In this document: in pieces, positions 12,214 to 22,963 of the stretch
Position numbering within the stretch: position 1 is the stretch's first letter
Layout of the letters: each line of letters begins with the position of its first letter
Assembly (NCBI GenBank): GCA_030695415.1
Contig: JAUYQZ010000032.1
Location: 1 to 64,000, forward strand
Source: Hylemonella sp.
GTDB lineage: Bacteria; Pseudomonadota; Gammaproteobacteria; Burkholderiales; Burkholderiaceae_C
Direction of reading: 5' to 3'
DNA: 64,000 nucleotides
Translations under genes and position numbers: made by a program
The notes under the pieces: generated by a model
Database searches by the model: none
Told to the model about the DNA's origin: nothing
Seen by the model: the letters and a program-made list of their open reading frames with translations, nothing else

Positions 12214-13383
12214 ATGGAACGCTGGCTCTCCAAGCCACGGGTGCTGCTGGCGCTGTGCGGTGTGCTTCTCATGGCCGCGCTGAACCGGCAGGACCCTATG
12301 GTTTATGCCATGTTCCTTTTCCTGGCCGTGCTCAGCGTGCTCGGTTTCCTGCTGCCCTGGCTCTCGCTGCGTGGCATGGACGTGCGTACTCAGCTGGCGG
12401 CGGGCGGTCCTGAACTTGTCGAGGGCCAGCCCTGCGGCCTGCATCTGCAGATCCACCGCCGCGTCTGGTGGCCGGCCTTCATGATCGAGATCGAGACGCA
12501 CTGGCGCTGGGCGCAACACGACACCGTCCTGCGCCAGACCGTGCCGATCCTGCACGGCCGCCGCGAGCATGACCTTGGCCGCGAACTGAGCTTTCCCTGT
12601 CGCGGGGACTACCAGCTGGTCGCCGTCACGCTGGCCAGCGGCTTCCCCCTGGGCCTGATGCGCGCCAGCCTCACCGTGACACCGGGCGATTTGCGGCTGT
12701 TGGTGCTGCCGCAAGCGCAGAGCCTGCTCGAATCGCTGGACTGGAGCGTCTCGGAGGATCCGCAGGGCGAGCAGACGACGCGCCGCCTGGGCCAATCCTC
12801 GGAGCTCGGCATGTTGCGCAAGTACGAGCTGGGCGAGTTTCTGGGGCGGGTCAGCTGGCGGGCCTCGGCCCGCATCGGCGAGCTCGTCGTGCAGCACTTC
12901 CAGCAAAGCGCTTCGCCGCTCTTGCGCCTGGTAGTGCAGATTCCGCCGGCCGGCGAGGTCGGCGACCCGGCCGCGCCGTCCGAGCAGGGGCTGCGCCTGG
13001 TGGCCGGCCTGTGCCGGCGAGCACTGGCTGAGGGCGTGAGACTGCGCATTTACCTGCCACCCGGGCCCGAGCCCTTGCAGGAGATCGAGCGGATTTTGCC
13101 AACCCTGGCGCGTGCGCGTCCCGGCAGCCTGGACCTGGCGCTGGCCCTGCAGCTTGCGGCGCGGGACATGACGGCCGGCGAGCAGCTGGGGGTGGTCGTG
13201 GGCGCAAACTACCCTGCCGCGCAGCTCCTGCGCGAACTCGCGGCCGCCGGCTTGCAGAGCTGGCCGGTCCGCGTCTACATCGCCCTGCCGCCGCGGCCGA
13301 GTCCGGCGCTGCAGGCCGTGGCGCAGGCCTTGCAGGACCAGCTGCTGCAGTCCGGCATGGCCGTGCACCTGGAGGCCGCATGA
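12214..13383 (+). CDS. DUF58 domain membrane protein
   Basis: 389-aa protein with two N-terminal membrane segments (about residues 8-50) and a cytosolic DUF58 domain containing LGQSSELGMLRKYELGEFLGRVSWRA in its conserved position (RxYxxGDxxRxIxW-like). DUF58 proteins are VWA-like partners of MoxR ATPases. The stop overlaps the next start in ATGA, so the two are translationally coupled. Molecular function unknown. Confidence 0.88.
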   Translation: MERWLSKPRVLLALCGVLLMAALNRQDPMVYAMFLFLAVLSVLGFLLPWLSLRGMDVRTQLAAGGPELVEGQPCGLHLQIHRRVWWPAFMIEIETHWRWAQHDTVLRQTVPILHGRREHDLGRELSFPCRGDYQLVAVTLASGFPLGLMRASLTVTPGDLRLLVLPQAQSLLESLDWSVSEDPQGEQTTRRLGQSSELGMLRKYELGEFLGRVSWRASARIGELVVQHFQQSASPLLRLVVQIPPAGEVGDPAAPSEQGLRLVAGLCRRALAEGVRLRIYLPPGPEPLQEIERILPTLARARPGSLDLALALQLAARDMTAGEQLGVVVGANYPAAQLLRELAAAGLQSWPVRVYIALPPRPSPALQAVAQALQDQLLQSGMAVHLEAA

Positions 13384-14789
13384 GCGCCCACGCCCCGCTC
13401 ACCCTGCCCGTGGAACCGCCGCTGACCAGCCGCATGGTGCTGTTCTTCACGGCTTGCAGCTACCTGTGCGTGGCGCTGTCCTTTTCCTACCTCGACCGGC
13501 GACATGGCTTTTTTGTCGGAGAGGGCGTGTTCTGGCTGGTCTGGTCGCTGCTGGGCTTCGGCACCGCGCTGTTCTATCTAGGCCGCGGCAGCCGAGCCGC
13601 CGAGACGCACTGGAAGATCATGGGTGGCCTGGCCACGGTGATCATGCTTGTGGTCTTTTTCAAGTACAACCTGTTGCGCTGGGCCGGCGTGTCACTCCTG
13701 CTGGTGCTGTCGGCGCGCGCCGTGGTGCTGCACACGCGCCGCGACTTCTACCTGGCGCTCACCGTGATCTTCGTCGTCAGCCTCATGGTGGCGACCTACT
13801 GGACCGCCGACTGGACCGTCTGGTTCTACCTCGCGCCGGCCTGGCTGTTTGCCAGTCTGGCGCTGGCCTGGGAGCACGCTGCGGGCGCAGCCGTCCCGCG
13901 CTGGGCCAAGGGCTCCATGACGCTGGGGTTCATCGCGCTGTCGTTCGTGCTGGCCCTGCTGCTGTTTCTCTTTGCGCCGCGCCCGCCCACGCTCGGCTTC
14001 GGCTTTCTGCCGCCCGGCACGGACACCCCCAACCTGAACCGGCAGGACGCGGGGGGCCAGGGCGCGCAGCGCGGCGAAGGCGGCGGCCCGGGCGCGGGCA
14101 GCGATGGCAGTGCTGCAGGTTCGGGTCAGTCCGCCGGTGCGGGCAGTGCCTGGCAGCGCATGTTCGAGCGCATGCGCCGCGACCTTCAAGACCCGAACAT
14201 GCCCGAGTGGCAGCGCGAGACGCTGCAGCGCCTGACGGGCTGGGGCGAGATTGCCGCGGCGGCGCTGAGCGGAAACCTCGTGCTCGGCACCAAGCGGGTG
14301 CCCGGCGACGAACTGCCCGGCACGAGCCTGGGCGAGCTGCTGCAGCAGGCGGGTGAATACTGCGTGCAACAGATCATCGTGCCGTTCTGGCCCTGGCTGC
14401 TGTTGCTGCTGGTGCTCGCGCTGCTGGTGTACCGCTACTGGCGCCGGCGCTACCGGATCGCCGCCGCCGGTCTGCTGCTCCTTGCGCTCTGGACGGTCCG
14501 CACGCAGCCCGGGTGGTCCATGAGACTGTCGGCGCGGGCGCTGGATTGCTGCCTGCGCCAGCAGGGCCATGGCCCGCGCCGCGGCGTGTCCCTGCGCGAG
14601 CAGCTGGCTGGCGCCGCCTCGGTCCCCGACCTGCCCAGGCGCTGGCTCACCTATGCGCTGGACCTGTATGGCGAGACGCGCTTTGGTGCGGCCGCCGCCG
14701 ATGCCCGCAGGGCGGCTAATATGCGCAAGGCCGTGCACGGCGCCAGCCAGATCCTCTCGGGCCTGATGCCCGAGCTGCGGCGTACCTGA
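13380..14789 (+). CDS. TgpA-like polytopic membrane protein lacking a transglutaminase core
   Basis: 469 aa. The N-terminal ~210 residues hold six or so hydrophobic helices resembling the DUF3488/TgpA membrane domain (RHGFFVGEGVFW, VVSLMVATYW, RPPTLGFGFLPPGTD). A Gly/Ser-rich linker (about 215-270) follows, then an amphipathic segment, one or two further membrane helices (WPWLLLLLVLALLVY) and a helical tail with a DUF4129-like look. I see no Cys-His-Asp transglutaminase core, and the protein is some 200 residues shorter than typical TgpA. Coupled to the DUF58 gene. Assignment is by context and weak similarity. Confidence 0.65.
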   Translation: MSAHAPLTLPVEPPLTSRMVLFFTACSYLCVALSFSYLDRRHGFFVGEGVFWLVWSLLGFGTALFYLGRGSRAAETHWKIMGGLATVIMLVVFFKYNLLRWAGVSLLLVLSARAVVLHTRRDFYLALTVIFVVSLMVATYWTADWTVWFYLAPAWLFASLALAWEHAAGAAVPRWAKGSMTLGFIALSFVLALLLFLFAPRPPTLGFGFLPPGTDTPNLNRQDAGGQGAQRGEGGGPGAGSDGSAAGSGQSAGAGSAWQRMFERMRRDLQDPNMPEWQRETLQRLTGWGEIAAAALSGNLVLGTKRVPGDELPGTSLGELLQQAGEYCVQQIIVPFWPWLLLLLVLALLVYRYWRRRYRIAAAGLLLLALWTVRTQPGWSMRLSARALDCCLRQQGHGPRRGVSLREQLAGAASVPDLPRRWLTYALDLYGETRFGAAAADARRAANMRKAVHGASQILSGLMPELRRT

Positions 14790-14814
14790 GGCACCCACTC
14801 AACACGATCTCATC

Positions 14815-15294
14815 ATGAAAATCAGCAAAGACACCGCAGTCACTATCCGCTACCGCATCACCGAAATCGCGACGGGCAAGCTTCTCGAGGACGGCAAGGA
14901 GCCGACGTCCTACCTGCACGGCGGCTACGGCAACACCTTCCCCAAGGTCGAAGAGGCGCTGGAAGGCCACGAGGCCGGCTACCAGGCCAATCTTGAGCTG
15001 CAAGCGGCCGACGCCTTCGGCGAGCGCAATGAAGCCCTGGTGCAGGTCATCCCCAAGACCCAGTTCCCGCCCGGGGTCAAGGTCGGCGGCCAGCTCGAAG
15101 GCCAGGGCGAAGACGGCCACACCCATGTCTTCACCGTGGTCAAGATCAAGGGCCCCGAGGTACATCTGGACGGCAACCATCCCCTGGCCGGCAAGGCCCT
15201 GCGCCTGAATATCACCGTGGTGGAGGTGCGCGCCGCCAGCGCCGAGGAAATCGCCCACGGCCATGTGCATGGGGCCCACGGCCACCATCATTGA
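14815..15294 (+). CDS. slyD: SlyD-type FKBP peptidyl-prolyl isomerase
   Basis: 159-aa cytosolic foldase. The FKBP core is interrupted by the SlyD IF (insert-in-flap) domain (about 65-130), with LHGGYGNTFPKVEEALEGHEAG and the conserved DGNHPLAGKALRLNITVVEVR. The tail EEIAHGHVHGAHGHHH is histidine-rich and should bind nickel, which suits a gene less than 2 kb from a urease operon. It is nevertheless on the opposite strand and not in that operon. Confidence 0.92.
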   Translation: MKISKDTAVTIRYRITEIATGKLLEDGKEPTSYLHGGYGNTFPKVEEALEGHEAGYQANLELQAADAFGERNEALVQVIPKTQFPPGVKVGGQLEGQGEDGHTHVFTVVKIKGPEVHLDGNHPLAGKALRLNITVVEVRAASAEEIAHGHVHGAHGHHH

Positions 15295-15363
15295 GGCCTT
15301 GCGGGGCGGTTGATCTGCCTTGGTCGACCACCCATAATGGCTTGCCAACATAGGAGGCAGCGC

Positions 15364-16548
15364 ATGGGCAAGGTGTACGTCGCAGACGATCCGCAGCGCG
15401 GCCGCGTGGAATACCGCGACCGCAAGCGCGCATGGTGGCTGCTGTCAGTGGTCTTTCCCCTGCTGCCCTTCACCGGTATCGCCTTGCACGCGTACACGGA
15501 CGCGCAGATCGCCCTGGCACTGCCCCTGCTCATCAGCTACGGCCTGATGCCGCTGCTGGATTACTTTATCGGCGAGGACGAGAACAATCCGCCCGAGGCC
15601 GTGGTGCCGCAACTGGAGCAGGACCGTTACTACCGCTGGCTGACCTGGGCCACCGTGCCCCTGCACTTCGTGGGCCTGATCGGCTGCGCCTGGTGGGTGG
15701 GCACGCAGGACCTGGCCTGGTGGGCTGTACTGATACTGGCCTATGTGGCCGGCACCGACTCCGGCCTGGGCATCAACACCGGCCACGAAATGGGCCACAA
15801 GTACACGCGCACCGAGCAGTGGCTGGCGCGCCTGGTGCTGGCCGTGCCGGCCTACGGCCACTTCACCGTGGAGCATGGCCGCGGCCACCACCGCTGGGTC
15901 TCCACACCCGAAGACCATGCCAGCGCCCGCATGGGCGAGAACATCTACCGCTTCGCGCTGCGCGAACTGCCGGGCGGCATCCACCGCGCCTGGGTGCTGG
16001 AAAAGGAGCGCCTGCAGAAGGAGGGCCGCAGCTCCTGGAGCCTGCACAACACCATGCTGCAGTCATACGCGATCACGGCGGTACTGCAGTTGGGGCTCAT
16101 CGCCGCCTGGGGCTGGATCATGCTGCCCTTCCTGGCCGTGCACAACGTGGTGGCCTGGTGGCAGCTGACCTCGGCCAACTACGTGGAGCACTACGGCCTG
16201 CTGCGCGACCGCCTGCCCAGCGGGGCTTATGAAACCCCGCAACCCCACCATTCCTGGAACGCCAACCACCTGGTCACCAACCTGGCGCTGTTTCACCTGC
16301 AGCGCCATTCCGACCACCATGCCTATCCCTCGCGGCGCTACCAGTCGCTTCGCCATTTTCCGGACCTGCCGCAGCTGCCCAGCGGCTACTTCGGCATGTT
16401 CCCGCTGGCCTACCTCCCGCCACTGTGGTTCAAAGTGATGGACCCGCGCCTGCTGGCCCTGCCGCATGTACGCGGAGATCTGGGCAAGGTGAACATCGAC
16501 CCGGTACGGCGTGAGGCCATCGTGGCGCGGTATGGAAATGCGTACTGA
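15364..16548 (+). CDS. alkB: Alkane 1-monooxygenase AlkB (membrane non-haem diiron)
   Basis: 394 aa from ATG 15364, chosen because AGGAGG lies at 15352-15357; an in-frame ATG at 15340 is upstream of that site. Integral membrane hydroxylase turning n-alkanes into 1-alkanols with electrons from rubredoxin. The histidine boxes are complete: HEMGHK, EHGRGHHRW, NYVEHYG, and LQRHSDHHA near the C-terminus. No rubredoxin is fused and none is adjacent. Six hydrophobic segments are visible. It converges with ureG and seems to be a single-gene unit. Confidence 0.94.
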   Translation: MGKVYVADDPQRGRVEYRDRKRAWWLLSVVFPLLPFTGIALHAYTDAQIALALPLLISYGLMPLLDYFIGEDENNPPEAVVPQLEQDRYYRWLTWATVPLHFVGLIGCAWWVGTQDLAWWAVLILAYVAGTDSGLGINTGHEMGHKYTRTEQWLARLVLAVPAYGHFTVEHGRGHHRWVSTPEDHASARMGENIYRFALRELPGGIHRAWVLEKERLQKEGRSSWSLHNTMLQSYAITAVLQLGLIAAWGWIMLPFLAVHNVVAWWQLTSANYVEHYGLLRDRLPSGAYETPQPHHSWNANHLVTNLALFHLQRHSDHHAYPSRRYQSLRHFPDLPQLPSGYFGMFPLAYLPPLWFKVMDPRLLALPHVRGDLGKVNIDPVRREAIVARYGNAY

Positions 16549-16571
16549 TCGGTAGCGGTACGCGCCTGTTC

Positions 16572-17234
<663 letters not shown>

Positions 17235-17266
17235 GAGCGGTTCTTTCCGTGTGCTTTGCTATGAAT

Positions 17267-17971
17267 TCAGGAGCGGAAGAGGCGTGAGTATTGGGTTTCG
17301 TGCCGGCTGGAGAGGATGGCCAGCATGGGGCTGAAGGCTTGGCGGTCTTCGTCGTGCAGGGCCAGGGCGTGCTCCACCGCGATGGGGATCTCGGTGGCGA
17401 GGCGCGCCAGGATGCGCTGGCCCGAGGTCTGGCCCAGAGGCACGGCCTTGAGCGCGGCTTGCATCAGGTTCTCGGCCCAACCGAAGGCGTAGCTCAGCAG
17501 CACGTCGCGCTCACCCGCGCCGCTGCCAGCGGCGGTGAGCGCAAACAGCACGGGGTAACTCGGCTCCAGCGCGGCGGCAAAGTCCAGCGTGGCGGGGCTG
17601 GCCAGTGGCAGGTTGCGCAACCACTCGCGCAGGGAGCGGCCCATCTGCTCGGTTTGCAGGCGCAGCTCGGCGGTCTCGCGGGTCTGCAGCAGCCAGGCGT
17701 TGAGCGCGCGCACACGGGCGTGGTCGTTGTTGCGCCAGGCGATCAGGGCCTGGGCGACCACGGGCAGGTCGGCGCGCGCCAGCGTCAGGTGCAGTTGCTG
17801 CACCAGCCAGTCGCTGGCCGTGGCTTCGCTGCTGACGTGGCCGGCGTCAACCGCGGCCTCCAGCCCCTCGGAATAAGAGAAGCCACCCACCGGCAGGGCC
17901 GGTGAGGCCAACCAGATCAGCTGCAGCAGACTGGCCGGCGCGAGCGGCTCAGTGAGGGTGCTTGTGCGCAT
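17267..17971 (-). CDS. ureF: Urease accessory protein UreF
   Basis: 234 aa from ATG 17971 ([20 protein letters not shown]); an ATG two codons upstream is equally possible. The frame is open much further upstream, but that part is the shadow of the ureE histidine-rich tail. Contains [18 protein letters not shown], the family signature, and a C-terminal [13 protein letters not shown]. UreF bridges UreG and the UreD-urease complex. Overlaps the end of ureE by about 20 bp, indicating translational coupling. Confidence 0.95.
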   Translation of the reverse strand: MRTSTLTEPLAPASLLQLIWLASPALPVGGFSYSEGLEAAVDAGHVSSEATASDWLVQQLHLTLARADLPVVAQALIAWRNNDHARVRALNAWLLQTRETAELRLQTEQMGRSLREWLRNLPLASPATLDFAAALEPSYPVLFALTAAGSGAGERDVLLSYAFGWAENLMQAALKAVPLGQTSGQRILARLATEIPIAVEHALALHDEDRQAFSPMLAILSSRHETQYSRLFRS

Positions 17972-18557
17972 GTCCATGGGCGTCTCCATGGTCGTGGCCG
18001 CAATCGGGACCATGTTCATGGTCGTGCGGGTGTTCGTGGCCCGGTGCATGAGCGTGGGCATGGCCGTGCTCGTGGTCATGCTCGTGCCCGTGTCCATGTC
18101 CGCCCGCGCTGTAGGCACCACCCTCGGGCTCGAAGGCCTCCTGCGCCTCGACCACCGTGAGGTGCATCGCGCGCAGCATGTCGGCCAGCACATGATCGGG
18201 TTCGATCTTCAGGTGGTCGGGCTTGAGCTCGATGGGCACGTGGCGGTTGCCCAGGTGGTAGGCGGCGCGCGTGAGGTCGAAGGGTGATCCGTGCTGGCTG
18301 CAGGCCGTGATGCGCAGCACCGCCTGGGGCGCGGCGATCACGCGGATCAGCGAGCCGTCTTCAGCCACCAGCACATCGCCCCCGCGCACCAGGGTGCCGC
18401 GCGGCAGGAAGATGCCGATCTCACGCCCCAGCGAGTCGGTGGCGGCGAAACGGCTTTTCTGACGCACGTCCCAGTCGAGTTCAACGGACGAGGCGCGCTT
18501 GAGCAACACGGAAGCCAGACCCTGGCCCTGGGGGAGCAGTTTGGAAGCGGTAATCAT
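17949..18557 (-). CDS. ureE: Urease accessory nickel chaperone UreE
   Basis: 202-aa dimeric nickel metallochaperone. N-terminal peptide-binding and central metal-binding domains include [21 protein letters not shown]. From about residue 150 the tail is extremely histidine-rich ([18 protein letters not shown] and onward, with one CGHDHG), a nickel store typical of the Klebsiella-type UreE. Lies 20 bp after ureC. Confidence 0.96.
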   Translation of the reverse strand: MITASKLLPQGQGLASVLLKRASSVELDWDVRQKSRFAATDSLGREIGIFLPRGTLVRGGDVLVAEDGSLIRVIAAPQAVLRITACSQHGSPFDLTRAAYHLGNRHVPIELKPDHLKIEPDHVLADMLRAMHLTVVEAQEAFEPEGGAYSAGGHGHGHEHDHEHGHAHAHAPGHEHPHDHEHGPDCGHDHGDAHGHAHKHPH

Positions 18558-18577
18558 GGCCTGAGCTTACGCCGGAT

Positions 18578-20323
<1,746 letters not shown>

Positions 20324-20333
20324 CAGATTTTCC

Positions 20334-20651
20334 TCAGAGCTTGCCGTGCACCAGGCCGCGAAAGCCGTAGACCTTGCGCTCGCCGGCGTAGTCCACCAGC
20401 TCCACCGTGCGCTGCTGGCCGGGCTCGAAGCGCACGGCCGTGCCGCTGGCGATATTCAGGCGCATGCCGCGCGCGGCGGTGCGGTCGAAGTCCAGCGCGC
20501 CATTCGTTTCCGCGAAGTGGTAGTGCGAGCCGACCTGGATAGGGCGGTCGCCAGTGTTCTTCACCACCACGGTCAGAGTCCGGCGGTCCGGGTTGAGGTT
20601 GTGTGCGCCGTCGTCGATCAGCAGTTCGCCGGGAATCAGGGCGGTGGCCAT
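20334..20651 (-). CDS. ureB: Urease beta subunit
   Basis: 105-aa structural beta subunit. Contains [19 protein letters not shown] and the C-terminal [16 protein letters not shown], both diagnostic. Separate from ureA, as in most proteobacteria, but here a small membrane-protein gene is wedged between the two. Confidence 0.97.
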   Translation of the reverse strand: MATALIPGELLIDDGAHNLNPDRRTLTVVVKNTGDRPIQVGSHYHFAETNGALDFDRTAARGMRLNIASGTAVRFEPGQQRTVELVDYAGERKVYGFRGLVHGKL

Positions 20652-20661
20652 GGCAGCCCCC

Positions 20662-20826
20662 TTATTTGCGCAGGTGCCAGATCACCATGATCGCCAGCGC
20701 ACCGAAGACGAGGAATCCCCACAGGTCGGTGGCGTGCCAGTGCATCTCGGTGGCGCCGTGGCCTTCGTGGGCCAGCGCGGTGCTGCTGATGACAAAAGAA
20801 GTAAGGGCGGTGCAGAGCTGGCGCAT
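20662..20826 (-). CDS. 54-aa histidine-containing membrane protein within the urease operon
   Basis: An open frame of 54 codons from ATG 20826 to TAA 20662, neatly filling the gap between ureA (10 bp away) and ureB (11 bp away). Begins [19 protein letters not shown], a signal-peptide-like stretch with an ALA cleavage site. Then [15 protein letters not shown], with five histidines, follows, and one membrane helix [15 protein letters not shown] ends in HLRK. I do not recognise a named family. Position and the periplasmic His cluster suggest a role in nickel handling or urease assembly at the membrane, which is inference. GGAAGC precedes the start. Confidence 0.75.
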   Translation of the reverse strand: MRQLCTALTSFVISSTALAHEGHGATEMHWHATDLWGFLVFGALAIMVIWHLRK

Positions 20827-20835
20827 GGTGCTTCC

Positions 20836-21138
20836 TTAAACAATGGGTTGGTGCACGGTGACGAGCTTGGTGCCGTCGGGGAAGGTGGCTTCGACCTGGA
20901 TATCCGGGATCATCTCGGCAATCCCCTCCATCACGTCGGCGCGCGTCAACAGGGTACGGCCTTCGCTCATGAGCTGGGCCACGCTCTTGCCGTCGCGCGC
21001 GCCCTCCATCACCGCGGCGCTGATGTAGGCCACGGACTCAGGGTAGTTGAGCTTCAGCCCACGCGCCATGCGCCGTTCGGCCAACAGGGCGGCGGTGAAG
21101 ATCAGCAGCTTGTCTTTTTCACGGGGAGTAAGTTCCAT
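20836..21138 (-). CDS. ureA: Urease gamma subunit
   Basis: 100-aa gamma subunit beginning [23 protein letters not shown]; the longer frame from 21174 adds 12 unconserved residues. Contains [25 protein letters not shown]. First gene of the structural cluster. Its 223-bp upstream region carries a candidate sigma-54 promoter. Confidence 0.97.
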   Translation of the reverse strand: MELTPREKDKLLIFTAALLAERRMARGLKLNYPESVAYISAAVMEGARDGKSVAQLMSEGRTLLTRADVMEGIAEMIPDIQVEATFPDGTKLVTVHQPIV

Positions 21139-21235
21139 ATCGCTTCGCTTCAAAATCAGACCGTGCGGCCGCAAAGGCCGGCCGAACTCTTGGGGTCAGT
21201 TCCATGATCGTGTGACTGGGAGATGCTCTCTGTTA

Positions 21236-21251
21236 TGCAATAGCCGTGCCG
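21236..21251 (-). promoter_or_regulatory. Candidate sigma-54 (-24/-12) promoter of ureA
   Basis: The minus strand reads CGGCACGGCTATTGCA, close to the RpoN consensus TGGCACG-N4-TTGCA, with GG and GC exactly 10 nt apart. It ends 98 bp before the ureA start. About 70-90 bp further upstream, an inverted repeat CTGGTGC (21310-21316) / GCACCAG (21333-21339) resembles NtrC half-sites, though the spacing is wider than the classical site. Confidence 0.55.
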
Positions 21252-21361
21252 TCCTCCGATCCCGCGAAACGTGCATTGTTTGTGCATGGCGCGGCCAATC
21301 CGCCTGTTCCTGGTGCGTTATCTCCCATGGATGCACCAGTGACGGTCAAATGCACTATCTC

Positions 21362-22963
21362 TCAGCCTGAAAACCGTGCATACAGGGCGGTCAGTTGGCG
21401 CGGCAGATGCTCCGGCGTTTCCGCGATGCGGTAGTTGTGCACCCCGAAGATCTGACGCGCATAGCCAGCCGCGCCAGCGTCAACGGCCAGGCCGACGATG
21501 GGCAGCCCCAGGCGCGCGGCCTCCTGCACCGCCGCGCGGGCGTCGGCGATCAGGTAGCGCGGGTCGTGCACATCCACGTCCGCCGGCTCCCCATCCGTCA
21601 GCACCAGCAGCGCACGCCGCTGCGCCGGCTCCGCGAGCAGCAAGGCGCAGGCGTGGCGCAGCGCCGTACCCAGCCGGGTTGAGTAGGCCGCTTGCGCCGC
21701 GCGCAGCCGGGCTTCGGCCTGCGCGTCCAGGGCTTCTCCGAAATCCAGCAGCCGGTGGTAGTGCACCTTGGCACGTGTGTCCGAACAGAAACCGTGGATG
21801 GCAATGCGCTCTCCCTTGGCCTGGGCCGTGTGCGCCAGCAACAGGGCGGCTTCCTGTTCCAGCTCCAGCAGGCTGGGAGCGTGCGTGCTGGCACGTGCGC
21901 CAGTGGACCGTGAGAGATCCAGCAGCACCAGCAGGCTCAGCGGCTGCGCCTGCGGGCCTGGGCGCTGGAAGATGCGGCCCGTGGGAGCGCGCTGCAGTCG
22001 CCGCTCCACCGCCGCCTCGATGGCGGCGTCCAGGTCCAGAGTCTCGCCTTCCCATTGGCGGCGCAGGCGCCGGCCGTGCGGGGCTTGGCGACGGTTCAGC
22101 ACAAGGAGCGGCCGCTGTGGCGGGGCCAGCACCGCAAGCGGGCCGGGCGGTGGACGCATGTCGTGCAGCGTGCACCAGTGGGCGCGCAGCACGCCAGTGC
22201 GTTCGTCCCACTCGGGGTAGTGGTGCACGGCGATCACGACCTGCGGAGCTTGTGCCGGGCCATCGCTCCCGGTCTGCGGTGTCTGCCGCGGCGCCTCCAG
22301 CGGCTCGCCCTGCTCGTCGCCGGCCACGCCGTGGTCCCAGAGGTAGCTGTTGTCGTCGCGGTAGGCGGTGGGCACGGCGAACTGCTGGGGCTCGAAACGC
22401 ACGCGCATCTGCCCCAGGTCATTGGCCAGCACGGCGGCCAATCGGCGAAAGGCCATGTAGTCCTCCAGCCCGTGGTCCTGGCGGGTCTGGGCAAAGAGCA
22501 CGCGCGCCTTGCTGACCCAGGCGTTGCCGTCGGCGTAGCCATCGTCGTGCAAGGCCAGGCCCAGGCGAGAGATCAGGGCTGTGAAGCTCAGGCCGTGCGC
22601 CTGCAGACTTTCGCGCAAACCGGCCAGAAACCAGGCGCGCACGCCCGGAAACGGCCGCATCAGCAGCTGTTCGACGCGAGCATCCTCCACGGCAGCCACC
22701 ACGGCCTGGGCCAGCGGCTTGAGCGCGGCCGACGCTTGGGCAACTGGCGAGTACAGCAGATGCGCCGCGGCATGGGCCAGGGCGACGCGCTGCTGTGTCC
22801 AGTCTCCAGCGGGCAGCAGCAGATGGGTGGGTGTCAGGATGGGCCGCACCGGCAGCGCGTCAGACGGGGCGGCGGGCAGGGTCTGCAGTTGCAGCCCGCG
22901 CCCGCTCAAGGCCTGCAGCAGGAAGGCAAGCGCCGGTTGGGGCGCTTCAGGGGAAGCTGGCAT
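21362..22963 (-). CDS. CbbO/NorD-like VWA-domain protein
   Basis: 533 aa. The C-terminal ~190 residues form a von Willebrand A domain with a complete MIDAS: DLSRS (DxSxS) in VLLDLSRSTGA, and LVLTDGEPADVD. The N-terminal ~300 residues are helical and include TPTHLLLPAGDW and VEDARVEQLL, as in NorD/CbbO proteins. It overlaps the upstream AAA+ gene by 17 bp, so they form a pair. Such AAA+/VWA pairs remodel or activate a metalloenzyme or oligomeric client. Here the neighbours are amiE and urease, not nitric oxide reductase or Rubisco. Confidence 0.82.
   Translation of the reverse strand: MPASPEAPQPALAFLLQALSGRGLQLQTLPAAPSDALPVRPILTPTHLLLPAGDWTQQRVALAHAAAHLLYSPVAQASAALKPLAQAVVAAVEDARVEQLLMRPFPGVRAWFLAGLRESLQAHGLSFTALISRLGLALHDDGYADGNAWVSKARVLFAQTRQDHGLEDYMAFRRLAAVLANDLGQMRVRFEPQQFAVPTAYRDDNSYLWDHGVAGDEQGEPLEAPRQTPQTGSDGPAQAPQVVIAVHHYPEWDERTGVLRAHWCTLHDMRPPPGPLAVLAPPQRPLLVLNRRQAPHGRRLRRQWEGETLDLDAAIEAAVERRLQRAPTGRIFQRPGPQAQPLSLLVLLDLSRSTGARASTHAPSLLELEQEAALLLAHTAQAKGERIAIHGFCSDTRAKVHYHRLLDFGEALDAQAEARLRAAQAAYSTRLGTALRHACALLLAEPAQRRALLVLTDGEPADVDVHDPRYLIADARAAVQEAARLGLPIVGLAVDAGAAGYARQIFGVHNYRIAETPEHLPRQLTALYARFSG

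Noticed and set aside
17978-18193. N-terminal extension of ureF to 308 aa
   Set aside because: It is the ureE histidine-rich tail read in another frame; the conserved UreF start is at 17971.
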